DNA of 64,000 bases from Romeriopsis navalis LEGE 11480 (lineage in GTDB: Bacteria > Cyanobacteriota > Cyanobacteriia > Leptolyngbyales > Leptolyngbyaceae), in the NCBI RefSeq assembly GCF_015207035.1, contig NZ_JADEXQ010000005.1, forward strand, positions 1-64,000, read 5' to 3'. The notes beneath the pieces were generated by a model. The model was not told where the DNA came from, made no database searches, and saw only the letters and a list, made by a program, of their open reading frames with translations. How positions within the stretch are numbered: the first letter of the stretch is position 1; every line of letters begins with the position of its first letter. Positions 36,071-45,608 of this stretch are shown here, piece after piece. The position numbers were made by a program, and so were the translations under genes.

Positions 36071-37024
36071 TTATTGGCCATGTTTGTCGTAGGCTTCAAC
36101 GATACGTTGAACCAGGGGATGTCGGACAACATCAGTCCGATTCAGACGACAAAAAGCAATGCCTTCAACGTTACTCAAAATCTTCTCGGCCACTGCCAGT
36201 CCAGAGTCTTCGTGCCGTGGCAAGTCAGTCTGAGTAATATCGCCAGTCACGACCATCTTCGAGTTTTGGCCGATGCGGGTCAGCAGCATTTTCATCTGGG
36301 CAGCAGTCGTATTCTGTGCTTCGTCCACGATGACAAAGGCATTGCTGAGTGTGCGGCCCCGCATGTAAGCGATCGGCGCAATTTCAATCACCTGCCGTTC
36401 GATCAAACCCGTAATCTTATCGGGATCAACGAATTCGTGCAGTGCATCGTAGATTGGTCGAAGATAGGGGTTGACTTTTTCTTGCAGATCACCTGGCAGG
36501 AAACCGAGTTTTTCTCCGGCTTCCACCGCCGGTCGGGTCAGAATCAGGCGCTCAAATTGATTGGCAAGTAGGGCTTGAACCGCAAGGACTGCCGCTAGAT
36601 AAGTTTTGCCAGTTCCGGCAGGGCCAATGCAAAACGTCAGGTCATGTTTGCGCACCGATTGAACGTATTGCTGTTGTTTTAGGGTCTTGGCTCGAATCAC
36701 CTCGCCTTTGCGGGATTTGGCCAAGACATCTTGACGAATATGCTCTAAATCCGCGCCCCGATCGCTGTTAAGGACTTGCAACACGGTTTGGATATCCACG
36801 ATCGTGATCGCTTTGCCACTACTCCAATCTGGTTCCAAGGTATTGACGACTTTTGCCGCTCGATCGATATATTCCGCTTGACCACTAATGACTAGATCTT
36901 GCCCGCGCATGACGAGGGTGGCGCTGGTCATGCGACTGATATAACGGAGATTTTCTTCGTTTGCACCCGATAGAGCGATCGCGCTTTCATTGGTTGGCAG
37001 TTGAATCGTCAGGGTTTCTTGCAT
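36071..37024 (-). CDS. phoH: PhoH-family ATPase
   Basis: A 317-residue PhoH protein. An N-terminal KH-like part (LTIQLPTNESAIALSGANEENLRYI) is followed by a helicase-type ATPase with Walker A CIGPAGTGKTYLA, RPAVEAGEKLGFLPGDLQEKVNPYLRPIYDAL, Walker B AFVIVDEAQN and the arginine-bearing VVTGDITQTDLP. Family members bind RNA and ATP and may act in RNA processing or ribosome maturation. ATG 37024 (MQETLTIQLP) matches homologues; the frame is open 24 bases further. It is downstream of the rpsP-KH operon but separated from it by a terminator. Confidence 0.95.
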   Translation of the reverse strand: MQETLTIQLPTNESAIALSGANEENLRYISRMTSATLVMRGQDLVISGQAEYIDRAAKVVNTLEPDWSSGKAITIVDIQTVLQVLNSDRGADLEHIRQDVLAKSRKGEVIRAKTLKQQQYVQSVRKHDLTFCIGPAGTGKTYLAAVLAVQALLANQFERLILTRPAVEAGEKLGFLPGDLQEKVNPYLRPIYDALHEFVDPDKITGLIERQVIEIAPIAYMRGRTLSNAFVIVDEAQNTTAAQMKMLLTRIGQNSKMVVTGDITQTDLPRHEDSGLAVAEKILSNVEGIAFCRLNRTDVVRHPLVQRIVEAYDKHGQ

Positions 37025-37052
37025 TAATTCTGGTGCAACTAGGGGCAAAACT

Positions 37053-37089
37053 AAAAAGCATCTGGAACCATTATTGATCCCCAGATGCT
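37053..37089 (-). terminator. Intrinsic terminator of the rpsP-KH operon
   Basis: On the minus strand AGCATCTGG, a 15-base loop and CCAGATGCT form a perfect 9-bp stem followed by a T-run. It lies 76 bases past the KH gene and 29 bases before the phoH start, so phoH probably has its own promoter or is expressed by read-through. Confidence 0.8.
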
Positions 37090-37164
37090 GAATTTGATTT
37101 AATTCAATAATTTTGAGCCGTTAGACGTTGTGTAAGCCATGAGATACGACTCGCACTTTTTAGC

Positions 37165-37533
37165 TCATGTTTTCGGCTTGGGTTTTGGTTTAGGGGGACT
37201 ACTGCTCGGCCGTGACGGTCGGCGATCGTGAGTCCCTCGTGAGGATTGTTCTGGTTCCGTCCCAAAAACCTGAAGCCGGGCCGATTGCCCTGCTACCTGC
37301 GCAATTCCCTCAATCGTTGTACTGACTGCTTTGATATTGCGGCCACCACGTCCAAAGACGCGCCCTCTGTCTTCTGCTTCATCAAACGCCACCCGAATCA
37401 AAACACGGGTATGCGCGTGAGAAAATTCTGCATTGACCTTCAAAGCTTCAGGCACAGCCAAAAAAGGCTGAAGCAAAAACTTTGCCAGTTCAGCGTAGTT
37501 GGGTGATTGGGCGATTGCTTCAGGCGCAGACAT
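37165..37533 (-). CDS. KH-domain RNA-binding protein (KhpA-like)
   Basis: A 122-residue protein with one KH domain: FLLQPFLAVPEALKVNAEF, RVLIRVAFDEAEDRGRVFGRGGRNIKAV (the GRGGRN loop is the RNA-binding GxxG), then a disordered, arginine- and proline-rich tail ending PPKPKPKPKT. It is the standard partner of rpsP: it starts two bases after the rpsP stop, in the order rpsP then KH gene, as in most cyanobacteria and Firmicutes. It probably binds rRNA or other RNAs during ribosome assembly. Confidence 0.93.
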   Translation of the reverse strand: MSAPEAIAQSPNYAELAKFLLQPFLAVPEALKVNAEFSHAHTRVLIRVAFDEAEDRGRVFGRGGRNIKAVSTTIEGIAQVAGQSARLQVFGTEPEQSSRGTHDRRPSRPSSSPPKPKPKPKT

Positions 37534-37535
37534 AT

Positions 37536-37772
37536 TTAGTTAGCTTCAGCGGCTTTAGTCAGAAGCTTCTGCACAACATCAGTTGGCTGAGCTCCGTTTT
37601 TAATCCATTCTTGGATGGCTTCCATATCAAGGCGAGTTTCCTTGGTCCGAGGATTGTAGAAACCGACTTCCGCGATCGGACGACCGTCGCGACGGGAAGT
37701 GCTTTGAGCTACGACGACGCGGTAGCTAGGTTCACGCTTTTTGCCTAAGCGCTTCAGACGCAATTTGAGCAT
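37536..37772 (-). CDS. rpsP: 30S ribosomal protein S16
   Basis: A 78-residue ribosomal protein. [22 protein letters not shown] and [12 protein letters not shown] are the S16 signature; length is normal. The start at 37772 is taken because this is the conserved N-terminus; the frame remains open 66 bases further 5'. First gene of the leftward rpsP-KH operon. Confidence 0.98.
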   Translation of the reverse strand: MLKLRLKRLGKKREPSYRVVVAQSTSRRDGRPIAEVGFYNPRTKETRLDMEAIQEWIKNGAQPTDVVQKLLTKAAEAN

Positions 37773-38108
37773 TGTAGGAAGGTTGACTCCGTTAAAATTA
37801 TTCAGTCCTTGCCCCGTCATGACGGTTCGCCGAGTCAAGGTAAACGTACCGAACTGGCACGCCGATTAATCATCATAGCGTATTTAGTCTATCTGGCAAA
37901 TGGAGCCAGCGAATTTAACCATCCAGGCGGTTTTGATCACCTTCAGCGGATTACCATCATCGACTGATCGCCCAATTTTACAAGAGTATTCCGAACTATT
38001 ATCCTTACGCGCATAATGTAGCTTGCAATCTTACTGCATCTGATTGATGGATTGCTCCTGATGCTGACTAGTTTCGCTCAGCTGTCGTTCGAACTAATAC
38101 AAACTCAT
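37773..38108. other. Divergent promoter region between rpsP and the amidase
   Basis: 336 bases. It must contain the promoters for rpsP (leftward) and the amidase (rightward). No known operator or RNA element was recognised. Confidence 0.5.
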
Positions 38109-39548
38109 ATGCCTTTTACTAATCTTGCTTTCACGGCAGCGACAGAACAGGCTCGGTTGATTCGCCAGAAACAAGTCTCGCCGCTTGAATTAACGCAACT
38201 CTACATCGATCGCATTACTCAGCTTGATCCGGATATTGGCAGTTTCTTCTATGTGGCGGCGGAACAGGCGATCGCCGATGCCAAAGCTAAGACTGAGCAA
38301 CTTATTACTCAAGATCTAGAAACCCTACCACCTTTTTTTGGGGTGCCGACGGGGATTAAAGATCTGAGTCCAGTGGCAGGTATGCCCTGTTCCTATGGGG
38401 TGAAGATCCTAAAAAAACGTCCGAGTGACCCCGATGACGGTTTGGTGACTCGGCTCAAACAAGCGGGCTTTGTGATTCTAGGCAAAACGGCAACTTCGCA
38501 GCTGGGCGGTTTGCCTTATACGGAGCCACCGGGATTTGCACCGACTCGATCGCCCTGGAATTTGACCTATACCGCTGGTGGGTCGAGTGGTGGTGCAGGG
38601 GCGGCGGTGGCTGGCGGTTTATGTGCTGTTGCGGTGGGTAGCGATGCCGGTGGTTCGGTGCGGATTCCGGCGGCTTGCTGTGGGTTGATTGGGCTGAAGC
38701 CTTCACGGGGCCGGGTTTCGAATGCCCCGGCAGCGGAGTTGTTTGGGGGTTTCTTGGTGCATGGGCCGATGGGCCGATCGATTGCCGATGTGGCGACTTT
38801 ATTGGATGTGATGTCGGGTTATATGCCGGGTGATCCATACTGGCTGTCGTCGTCAGAGCTGTCGTTTGCGATGGCGGCGCAGGATGAGTGTCGGTCATTA
38901 AAAATTGGCTTGTTGCGGGAAATATCGCCGACGGGGCAGGCTGATGCTGAGACAATTGCGATGCTAGAGCAGACTGCGATGAAGCTAGAGGGGATGGGTC
39001 ATATTATTGAGCCGGTTGACCCAGCAGGTTTTGATGGGACGGATTTAATTGAGCCATTTCGGATAATTTGGCAGACGCAGATGGATGTCGGGATTCCTGG
39101 AATTTTCCTTGAAAAGATGAATCGCCAGCTTTGGCTCCAAGCACAAGTCACCAAGGCTTCTCGTTTTACCAAGGCCCAGCAGCAGCTGCACTATTTGGGG
39201 CGGCGGATTGTGCAAGCGAGTCAGCCCTATGACTGCCTCTTGATGCCGACGGTGATGTCCTGCCCACCACAAATTGGTGAATGGAAGTCTTTGAATACGC
39301 GCAAGTTATTCCAGCAGATAATTAATTGGATTGCGCCCTGTCCTTTATTCAATGTCAGTGGCCAACCGGCGATCGCGCTGCCCGTAGGAATGCGATCGAA
39401 TGGATTACCTTTGTCTTTACAATTGGTTGGTTTACCGGCACAAGAGGCGTTGTTGTTGCAGTTGTCAGGGCAGATGGAGCGGCATGGAATGTTAGTTGTC
39501 GACCAACCAGAGGCGATCGACAATTTAACGGTGGGGGTGAAGCGGTAA
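38109..39548 (+). CDS. Amidase-signature enzyme
   Basis: A 479-residue amidase-signature hydrolase. The Ser-Ser-Lys triad is visible: Lys in GVPTGIKDLSPVAG, Ser in AGGSSGGAGAAVAGG and Ser in GSDAGGSVRIPAACCG, followed by GLKPSRGRVS. It is not GatA of the tRNA amidotransferase, as the remaining sequence is unlike it and no gatB or gatC is adjacent. The substrate (an amide, ester or aryl acylamide) cannot be assigned. ATG 38109 (MPFTNLAFTAATEQARLIR) is the family start; an upstream frame to 38052 is a non-conserved extension. Single gene before the rbc operon. Confidence 0.9.
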   Translation: MPFTNLAFTAATEQARLIRQKQVSPLELTQLYIDRITQLDPDIGSFFYVAAEQAIADAKAKTEQLITQDLETLPPFFGVPTGIKDLSPVAGMPCSYGVKILKKRPSDPDDGLVTRLKQAGFVILGKTATSQLGGLPYTEPPGFAPTRSPWNLTYTAGGSSGGAGAAVAGGLCAVAVGSDAGGSVRIPAACCGLIGLKPSRGRVSNAPAAELFGGFLVHGPMGRSIADVATLLDVMSGYMPGDPYWLSSSELSFAMAAQDECRSLKIGLLREISPTGQADAETIAMLEQTAMKLEGMGHIIEPVDPAGFDGTDLIEPFRIIWQTQMDVGIPGIFLEKMNRQLWLQAQVTKASRFTKAQQQLHYLGRRIVQASQPYDCLLMPTVMSCPPQIGEWKSLNTRKLFQQIINWIAPCPLFNVSGQPAIALPVGMRSNGLPLSLQLVGLPAQEALLLQLSGQMERHGMLVVDQPEAIDNLTVGVKR

Positions 39549-40077
39549 ATCTGGGTGATGTGATTAAGGAAATTAATCAGTCTACATGCGGACAAATGCT
39601 AGAAATATCATCGCGGAATCCTACAGCACAGCCGTTAAGACGATTTCGATCAAACTTTAGAATTTATTTATTATCAAATATGAAATTGCTGAGTGATTAC
39701 TTTAGATTTGCTTAATAATTCTTCTCATCCTTTGATTTTTGGGGCTTAGCCCCTTGTGGTAGGCATCTTTGGAATGATAGCCCAGGCTTATCAAACGCTA
39801 AAGTAAGTCTAAATTAAAGCTAATACACAAGCTGATATGATTCTTAAGAACAACGCGCCAGAGCCTGGAGTCATGCCTCGTAGCCGGGTTTTACCCAGTT
39901 CGAGCATTCGATAAATTGTTTTTGGTGCATGAGCAGTTGTGTCACATAGCTGAGATAATACTCAGTGCTAAGTCTGCTAGATGCGTAGCTTAGCGAGTGA
40001 TGGCTGAAGCTGGATCTGAATTGATCGGCTTGATTTTAGATCGAACTTGATTCGACATTTTCACAGGAAGGGAATAT
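39549..40077. other. rbc operon upstream region
   Basis: 529 bases without a gene. A weak GGGGC-TTA-GCCCC hairpin at 39741-39753 may end the amidase transcript. CTGAG-N6-CTCAG at 39950-39965 encloses a GATAAT sequence that could be the -10 element of rbcL, so a regulator could bind across it. AGGAAGGG lies about 10 bases before the rbcL ATG and is a strong ribosome-binding site. LysR-type control (RbcR/CmpR) is known for this operon in other cyanobacteria, but no clear site was identified. Confidence 0.5.
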
Positions 40078-41508
40078 ATGTCTTACGCACAAGCAAGAAC
40101 TCAGTCGAAGGCTGGGTACAATGCAGGGGTTCAGGACTACAAGCTGACTTACTACACCCCTGATTACACGCCGAAGGATACAGACATCCTAGCGGCGTTC
40201 CGGATGACACCTCAGCCTGGCGTTCCGCCGGAAGAGGCGGCAGCAGCGGTTGCGGCTGAGTCCTCCACGGGTACTTGGACAACTGTATGGACTGACTTGC
40301 TAACTGACCTTGATCGCTACAAAGGTCGTTGCTATGACCTCGAGCCAGTTCAGGGCGAAGACAATCAGTACATTTGCTACATTGCCTATCCTTTGGATCT
40401 GTTCGAAGAAGGTTCTGTAACTAACTTGCTGACTTCCTTGGTTGGTAACGTATTTGGTTTTAAGGCCCTGCGGGCGCTGCGTCTTGAAGACTTGCGGATT
40501 CCGGTTGCTTACCTCAAGACTTTCCAAGGTCCTCCCCACGGTATTCAGGTTGAGCGTGACAAGCTGAACAAGTATGGCCGTCCGATGCTCGGTTGTACAA
40601 TCAAGCCGAAATTGGGTCTGTCGGCGAAGAACTATGGTCGTGCGGTTTACGAATGTCTGCGCGGCGGTTTGGACTTCACGAAGGATGACGAGAACATCAA
40701 CTCCCAGCCGTTCCAACGCTGGCGCGATCGCTTCTTGTTCGTTGCGGATGCAATCCACAAGGCGCAAGCGGAAACTGGCGAAGTTAAGGGTCACTACTTG
40801 AACGTGACCGCTGCAACTTGCGAAGAGATGATCAAGCGTGCCGACTTTGCGAAAGAGTTGGAAATGCCGATCGTCATGCATGACTTCCTCACCGGTGGTT
40901 TTACTGCTAACACTTCTTTGGCGCACTGGTGTCGTGATAACGGCGTCCTCTTGCACATTCACCGTGCAATGCACGCGGTAATTGACCGTCAGAAGAACCA
41001 CGGTATCCACTTCCGGGTGCTTTCAAAGTGCTTGCGGATGTCCGGTGGTGACCACATTCACACTGGTACTGTCGTTGGTAAGCTCGAGGGTGACAAAGCG
41101 GTTACTTTGGGCTTCATCGATTTGTTGCGCGAGAACTACATCGAGCAAGATCGCTCCCGTGGTGTTTACTTCACCCAGGATTGGGCTTCCATGCCGGGCG
41201 TGATGGCCGTTGCTTCTGGTGGTATCCACGTATGGCACATGCCTGCGTTGGTCGAAATCTTTGGCGATGAGTCGGTCCTCCAGTTTGGTGGTGGTACTTT
41301 GGGTCACCCTTGGGGTAACGCTCCTGGTGCGGCAGCTAACCGTGTTGCACTTGAGGCTTGTGTCCAAGCGCGTAACGAAGGTCGTGACCTGATGCGTGAA
41401 GGTGGCGACATCATCCGCGAGGCTTGCAAGTGGTCGCCTGAATTGGCTGTTGCTTGTGAACTGTGGAAGGAAATCAAGTTTGAGTTTGAAGCTCAAGACA
41501 CTATCTAA
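40078..41508 (+). CDS. rbcL: RuBisCO large subunit, form IB
   Basis: A 476-residue catalytic subunit that carboxylates or oxygenates ribulose 1,5-bisphosphate. Catalytic segments are intact: TIKPKLGLS (active-site Lys), [17 protein letters not shown] (Lys carbamylated by CO2, metal-binding Asp-Glu), HIHRAMHAV and GKLEGDK (loop 6). The N-terminal [29 protein letters not shown] and linkage to rbcX and rbcS are those of cyanobacterial form IB. The C-terminal [12 protein letters not shown] retains the EIKFEF peptide that RbcX grips during assembly. First gene of rbcL-rbcX-rbcS. Confidence 0.99.
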   Translation: MSYAQARTQSKAGYNAGVQDYKLTYYTPDYTPKDTDILAAFRMTPQPGVPPEEAAAAVAAESSTGTWTTVWTDLLTDLDRYKGRCYDLEPVQGEDNQYICYIAYPLDLFEEGSVTNLLTSLVGNVFGFKALRALRLEDLRIPVAYLKTFQGPPHGIQVERDKLNKYGRPMLGCTIKPKLGLSAKNYGRAVYECLRGGLDFTKDDENINSQPFQRWRDRFLFVADAIHKAQAETGEVKGHYLNVTAATCEEMIKRADFAKELEMPIVMHDFLTGGFTANTSLAHWCRDNGVLLHIHRAMHAVIDRQKNHGIHFRVLSKCLRMSGGDHIHTGTVVGKLEGDKAVTLGFIDLLRENYIEQDRSRGVYFTQDWASMPGVMAVASGGIHVWHMPALVEIFGDESVLQFGGGTLGHPWGNAPGAAANRVALEACVQARNEGRDLMREGGDIIREACKWSPELAVACELWKEIKFEFEAQDTI

Positions 41509-41584
41509 GGTTCTTGCTTTACCTCTGGTAGTGATGTATCCCTAACCTGTAACGGAATGTAAGGGAATCCTGACGAGTCGCTGA

Positions 41585-41620
41585 AAGTTAAACAAACCTA
41601 AGTTAATCTTTGTTTAACTT
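41585..41620 (+). repeat. Perfect hairpin in the rbcL-rbcX spacer
   Basis: AAGTTAAACAAA at 41585-41596 is the exact reverse complement of TTTGTTTAACTT at 41609-41620, across a 12-base loop. It stands 39 bases before the rbcX start and has only a two-T tail. It may mark mRNA processing or partial termination, keeping rbcX expression below that of rbcL. Confidence 0.75.
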
Positions 41621-41658
41621 CGAACAAGTCGGTTTCCCTCATTCCTTCTTGGCAGCAT

Positions 41659-42042
41659 ATGGATATTAAAAAAATTGCCAAAGACACGAACAAAACACTG
41701 ATTAGTTATCTGACCTACCGTGCCGTGCGGGTCGTCTACGAGCAGCTCGATGAGATGGAACCCAAGCGTGCTTACTGGCTACATCAGTTCTCCTCCCGCG
41801 AGAGTATCAAGGATGGAGAGCTGTTTATGCGGAAGTTGTTTCAGGAACGACAGGACTTAGCCTTTCGGATTCTGACGGTGCGGGAAACCTTGGCGGATGA
41901 GCTGGCGGATTTTCTGCCGGAGATGCTGCGTTCGGGAATGCAGCAAGCCAATATTGAGCAGCGTAAGAATCAGTTGGAGCGGATGACGCAGGTGAGTGTT
42001 GAAGGTGATCACCCAGAGCAAGAGCGACCAGAATCCGCTTAA
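41659..42042 (+). CDS. rbcX: RuBisCO assembly chaperone RbcX
   Basis: A 127-residue helical chaperone that acts as a dimer, holding the C-terminal tail of folded RbcL until the L8 core forms. Conserved blocks are LISYLTYRAVRVVYEQLDEMEPKRAYWL and FSSRESIKDGELFMRKLFQERQDLAFRILTVRETLADELADFLPEML; the tyrosine and glutamine in the central groove are kept. The tail after residue 105 is variable and acidic. It lies 150 bases after rbcL and 35 bases before rbcS, the classical order. Confidence 0.97.
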   Translation: MDIKKIAKDTNKTLISYLTYRAVRVVYEQLDEMEPKRAYWLHQFSSRESIKDGELFMRKLFQERQDLAFRILTVRETLADELADFLPEMLRSGMQQANIEQRKNQLERMTQVSVEGDHPEQERPESA

Positions 42043-42077
42043 TCCCTTTCAAGCTATAGCAATCTTTCGAGGAAATC

Positions 42078-42422
42078 ATGAAGACTCTCCCACTAGAGCA
42101 GCGCTACGAAACTTTTTCATACTTGCCAGCATTGACTGATGCACAGATTGTGCGTCAGATTCAGTACACTTTGGACCAGGGTTTTCACCCGTTGGTTGAA
42201 TTTGAAGCTGAGCCTGCGCCTTTGATGTACTACTGGACAATGTGGAAGTTGCCCTTGTTCGACTGTAGCTCCCCCCAGGAAGTATTGGCAGAAGTGCAGC
42301 AGTGTAAGTCTGAGTACCCTGGTAGCTACATTCGCATCGTGGCTTTCGATAACATCAAGCAGTGTCAGGTGATGAGCTTCATCGTGCACAAGCCGAATCA
42401 GAGTGGCGGTTACCGCTACTAA
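42078..42422 (+). CDS. rbcS: RuBisCO small subunit
   Basis: A 114-residue small subunit that caps the L8 core. Features are [26 protein letters not shown] at the N-terminus, the [20 protein letters not shown] segment and the [22 protein letters not shown] ending. The beta-A/beta-B loop is short, as in cyanobacteria. It is the last gene of the operon and is followed by an intrinsic terminator. Confidence 0.98.
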   Translation: MKTLPLEQRYETFSYLPALTDAQIVRQIQYTLDQGFHPLVEFEAEPAPLMYYWTMWKLPLFDCSSPQEVLAEVQQCKSEYPGSYIRIVAFDNIKQCQVMSFIVHKPNQSGGYRY

Positions 42423-42456
42423 TTGTTGGTCTGAATTTCTCAGATTTTTATTGGCT

Positions 42457-42486
42457 CGCAGGAACCTTGTTTCTGCGGGTTTTTTG
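42457..42486 (+). terminator. Intrinsic terminator of the rbc operon
   Basis: CGCAGGAAC, loop CTT and GTTTCTGCG form a 9-bp stem (one wobble) followed by GG and six T residues, 34 bases after the rbcS stop. Confidence 0.92.
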
Positions 42487-42504
42487 GTTGCTTTAACGAC
42501 TTAC

Positions 42505-42559
42505 TTTAAAAAATAGCAATTGCCTGACTTTCTACAATAAAGTCAGGCAATTGCTATTT
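42505..42559 (-). terminator. Long terminator hairpin of the TPR gene
   Basis: Perfect 21-base inverted arms (42511-42531 and 42539-42559) with a seven-base loop. On the minus strand the stem runs into TTTTTT, as expected for a terminator of the leftward TPR gene, whose stop lies 22 bases away. It also ends the intergenic zone facing the rbc operon. Confidence 0.85.
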
Positions 42560-42580
42560 GTTGCTTGAATTGTTCTGTAT

Positions 42581-43504
42581 CTAGCGCAATGTCCGTATAT
42601 TGGATTGCGCTTCTTGGGCTTTGACAATCGCTGCTTTGACGATCGGGTGCTCTAGAATTTTGATTGTGTCGGCAATTAGCTCTTCGCTCCAGAGGTTATC
42701 GCGCATGTATTGTGGTTCGCTATAGCGGAGATTGAGTTTCACGGCCTCAGAGGCGAGACGAATGGCTTGGAATCGTTCCCCTTTCTTGCTGTAGAGTGCG
42801 GCAGCGAGGGCCAGCTTGGGTTCGGCCTCACGACTATCGATCGCGATGCAGGCACGCCATAGACGAATTGCATCATCAAAGTCGCCTTGCTTGTAGCGAA
42901 TCAAGCCAATGTTATTGAGTGGAAACCAGAAAGCTGAGTCCTGAGCGTAGGCTTTTTGATAAATCTCGATTGCCTTGGGGATTTCCTCATTCAGGAGATA
43001 CGCGTTGCCCAAGTCGAACATTGCACTAGGGATATTCGGCTTGATTTTTAGGCCAGTTTGGAGGGATGAAATCGCTTTCTCATATTCCTTAGTTTGGAAA
43101 TATGCGCTACCTAGGCGGAACCAGACCACAGGTTCTTTGGGGGCAAGGGCCTTGGCTTTTTCCAGGGCTGTAATACTTGCCTTGGCTTGATTGTCGAGTA
43201 AATAAATGCCGCCAAGAATTGCCCAGGAATCGGGATTCCGTGGTGCTAGCTGGGTTGCGAGTTTGGCGCGCAGAATTGCGAGTCGCCGCTGTTGTGGCAA
43301 CTGTGCTAACTGCCGTGCTTCTTCCATCAGCAAATTGGCATCTTGCTCGAGTCGCTGATCGTCGATCGACGGTAGATAGGGGGCATATATCTGCGCACGG
43401 GCGATAGGTGCCGTTGCACTTAAATTAAATAAGGCGAGTATGAGTGCCGGTGCTAACCGCTGAGCAGACCGGAAATAGGGCTTTAATTGAGCGAATGCAG
43501 GCAT
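42581..43504 (-). CDS. Secreted tetratricopeptide-repeat protein
   Basis: A 307-residue protein with a signal peptide (LAPALILALFNLSATAPIARAQ) and tandem TPR motifs from about residue 80 to 260: WAILGGIYLLDNQAKASITALEKAKALAP, WFRLGSAYFQTKEYEKAISSLQTGLKIKP, MFDLGNAYLLNEEIPKAIEIYQKAYAQD and WFPLNNIGLIRYKQGDFDDAIRLWRACIAID. TPR proteins mediate protein-protein contacts; this one presumably acts in the periplasm or thylakoid lumen. It resembles cyanobacterial proteins of unknown role. Single gene with its own terminator. Confidence 0.85.
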   Translation of the reverse strand: MPAFAQLKPYFRSAQRLAPALILALFNLSATAPIARAQIYAPYLPSIDDQRLEQDANLLMEEARQLAQLPQQRRLAILRAKLATQLAPRNPDSWAILGGIYLLDNQAKASITALEKAKALAPKEPVVWFRLGSAYFQTKEYEKAISSLQTGLKIKPNIPSAMFDLGNAYLLNEEIPKAIEIYQKAYAQDSAFWFPLNNIGLIRYKQGDFDDAIRLWRACIAIDSREAEPKLALAAALYSKKGERFQAIRLASEAVKLNLRYSEPQYMRDNLWSEELIADTIKILEHPIVKAAIVKAQEAQSNIRTLR

Positions 43505-43779
43505 AGTAGCAAATATGACGATCGTGGCAGTCGAGTTAGCGCTAGGACAAGATTAATACGCATATCCATTGACAGCTTAATCGATCTGTCCGGGTTCTTA
43601 CATTTTATTCGGGAGATTTTGTGGGCTTTGTCCAGGAAATGCGGCTATGGATTTCTGTGTTGTCAGTGGGGAGAATTTTGATGGATCTATGGTGATGTCT
43701 TTGGTAAAGTCTGGTGATATTGATCTGCTACTTAACGATTGCCGCATCAATTTTGTTTGTACGTGTCACTTCTTGCCCT

Positions 43780-44505
43780 ATGGACTCCCGCTTCACTGTC
43801 AAAGTACTTTCCCAAAGCCCTAACCCGCAGCAAGCAATTTATGCGGCGATGCATCAGGACTATTCTGAGGCATTTGTTTGGGACGATCGTTCGCAATTTC
43901 CCGATGAGGAAAAAGCGGGTGAATTAGTGATTCGTAATCTCCTGGCTGGTAATCGAGGGCATTTTGGGCCATTGGAGCATCCCCAAATCGTATTGAATAT
44001 TGGCTGGTTTCCCCACAGCTGTATGCAGCAAATTCGGACGCATCGAGTCGGTGTGAGTTTTGATGTGCAGAGTTTTCGCTATACGGGGACGCGGATTGTG
44101 GCAGTGGCGGAAGGGAAGACTGAGGTGGAAGAAGTCTTTTATCTCCGGCCTTTAGGGTTTTATACCGATCGACAGGGAAAAAAGTACGAATATACTGAAT
44201 CGGTTCGGCAAGAGGATATTGCTTGGTGTCTTGAAGGCGCAAAGATGTACAAAAAGCGGATTGAACAAGGATTTTCGGAAGAACATGCCCGCAGTTTAAT
44301 TCCGTTTGATGTGCGGCAGCATTGGGTGATGAGTGCAAATGCGCGATCGGTGATGCATCTATTGGATTTACGAGCAAAGGGCGATGCGCAGTTAGAAGCC
44401 CAGCAAATGTGCGAGTTGATCTGGCCGCATTTCGAAGCCTGGGTACCAGCTGTCGCCGCTTGGTATCATAAGCAACGTTGGGCGAAAGCTCGGCTATCTC
44501 CCTAA
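43780..44505 (+). CDS. thyX: FAD-dependent thymidylate synthase
   Basis: A 241-residue flavoprotein that makes dTMP from dUMP with methylenetetrahydrofolate and NADPH, replacing ThyA. The ThyX motif is RTHRVGVSFDVQSFRYTGTR; the following conserved segments include LIPFDVRQHWVMSANARSVMHLLDLRAKGDAQLEAQQM, with the Arg that activates dUMP. ATG 43780 (MDSRFTVKVL) is preferred; the frame is open 66 bases further 5' but adds a hydrophobic stretch not expected in ThyX. Single gene. Confidence 0.96.
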   Translation: MDSRFTVKVLSQSPNPQQAIYAAMHQDYSEAFVWDDRSQFPDEEKAGELVIRNLLAGNRGHFGPLEHPQIVLNIGWFPHSCMQQIRTHRVGVSFDVQSFRYTGTRIVAVAEGKTEVEEVFYLRPLGFYTDRQGKKYEYTESVRQEDIAWCLEGAKMYKKRIEQGFSEEHARSLIPFDVRQHWVMSANARSVMHLLDLRAKGDAQLEAQQMCELIWPHFEAWVPAVAAWYHKQRWAKARLSP

Positions 44506-44721
44506 TGTGTGAGTGATACCTAAGCTATCGCTGTCCGAGCAGAAATTTCCCTGATCATCCGGCTTTTGCGCGTAGAAGGGTAGTGGCTTTTGTCAGGCGC
44601 TTGACGATCAGTGCTTTACGTAAAACCATTACACGGCGCGCATAATTAGGTTAAATTGCTTTAGGCTAGATTTTACTCTCATCCCCGAATTGCTGTTGCC
44701 CGGCAGATTACAAGAACGCGC

Positions 44722-45381
44722 ATGAATATTTTCGAACTCCTAAAAGCGGGTGGAATCACAATGATTCCACTAATTATTTTGTCAATGTTGGCCCTGACCG
44801 TGATTTTTGAGCGGGTCCGCTTCTGGTTCAGCGTGCTGAATAAAGAAAAAGAAATCTCGAATCGCATTTTGGATGCTTGTCGGCGTGATTGGGCGGCAGC
44901 GGCGGAGATTGCCCGTCAAGCCTATGATCAACCGATCGGCCGGTTTTTGTATGCACCGCTGCGGCTGCAGAATCCTGATCCTGAGTTATTCCGATTAGCA
45001 CTAGAAGCGGCGGCGGATGAAGAAATTGTTTCTATGCGCCGGGGTGACAAGCTGTTAGAAGCGGTGATTGCGATGTCGCCGCTGTTGGGGTTGCTTGGAA
45101 CCGTTTTAGGTCTGATTAGTTCCTTGGGTTCGATTACGCTGAGTCAGATTGGCACATCTGCCACGGATAAAGTCACGGGTGGTATTGGTCAGTCCTTGAT
45201 TAGTACGGCAACGGGTCTGATTGTGGCGTTGCTCAGCTTGGCCTTCTACCGGATTTTTCAAGGTCTGGTGTTTAATCAAGCAAAAGTGTTTCGACAAGCC
45301 GGGAATGAGATGGAGCTACTGCACCGTCAGCAGTGGCAATTGGGTGAGGGAATACCGCTGGATCGAGCCGAAGAGTCTTAA
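44722..45381 (+). CDS. exbB: MotA/TolQ/ExbB proton-channel protein
   Basis: A 219-residue inner-membrane protein with three transmembrane segments: near residues 10-30 (GITMIPLIILSMLALTVIF), about 118-140 (VIAMSPLLGLLGTVLGLISSLG) and about 160-180 (SLISTATGLIVALLSLAFYRIF). The TLLGTVxG and T-x-x-G-L polar motifs that build the proton path are present. It partners the ExbD protein encoded 227 bases downstream to energise a TonB- or Tol-type outer-membrane machine; no TonB is adjacent. Confidence 0.92.
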   Translation: MNIFELLKAGGITMIPLIILSMLALTVIFERVRFWFSVLNKEKEISNRILDACRRDWAAAAEIARQAYDQPIGRFLYAPLRLQNPDPELFRLALEAAADEEIVSMRRGDKLLEAVIAMSPLLGLLGTVLGLISSLGSITLSQIGTSATDKVTGGIGQSLISTATGLIVALLSLAFYRIFQGLVFNQAKVFRQAGNEMELLHRQQWQLGEGIPLDRAEES

Positions 45382-45608
45382 TTATTCCTTAGGATTTTCT
45401 GACATCTGGCTTGACAGAGTGAGAGATAGACCTCTACGTTACTGAGATGATCCGTTTTGATTAAACTGTGTTTCAATTGGTTGCCTAACGCTGAAATTTA
45501 GACAATCAATCGCTGTTTGACTCAACGTGGTTGAGGTTGTTGTCAGGTTTCAAGCATCGCCATCCGGCACAGATTACGCGGGTAAGCTCAGAGCTAGCTA
45601 AACTTTCT

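Noticed and set aside
39950-39965. CTGAG-N6-CTCAG as a proven LysR-type site for rbcL
   Set aside because: It does not match the T-N11-A or other known RbcR/CmpR patterns well enough; noted only as a repeat in the upstream region.
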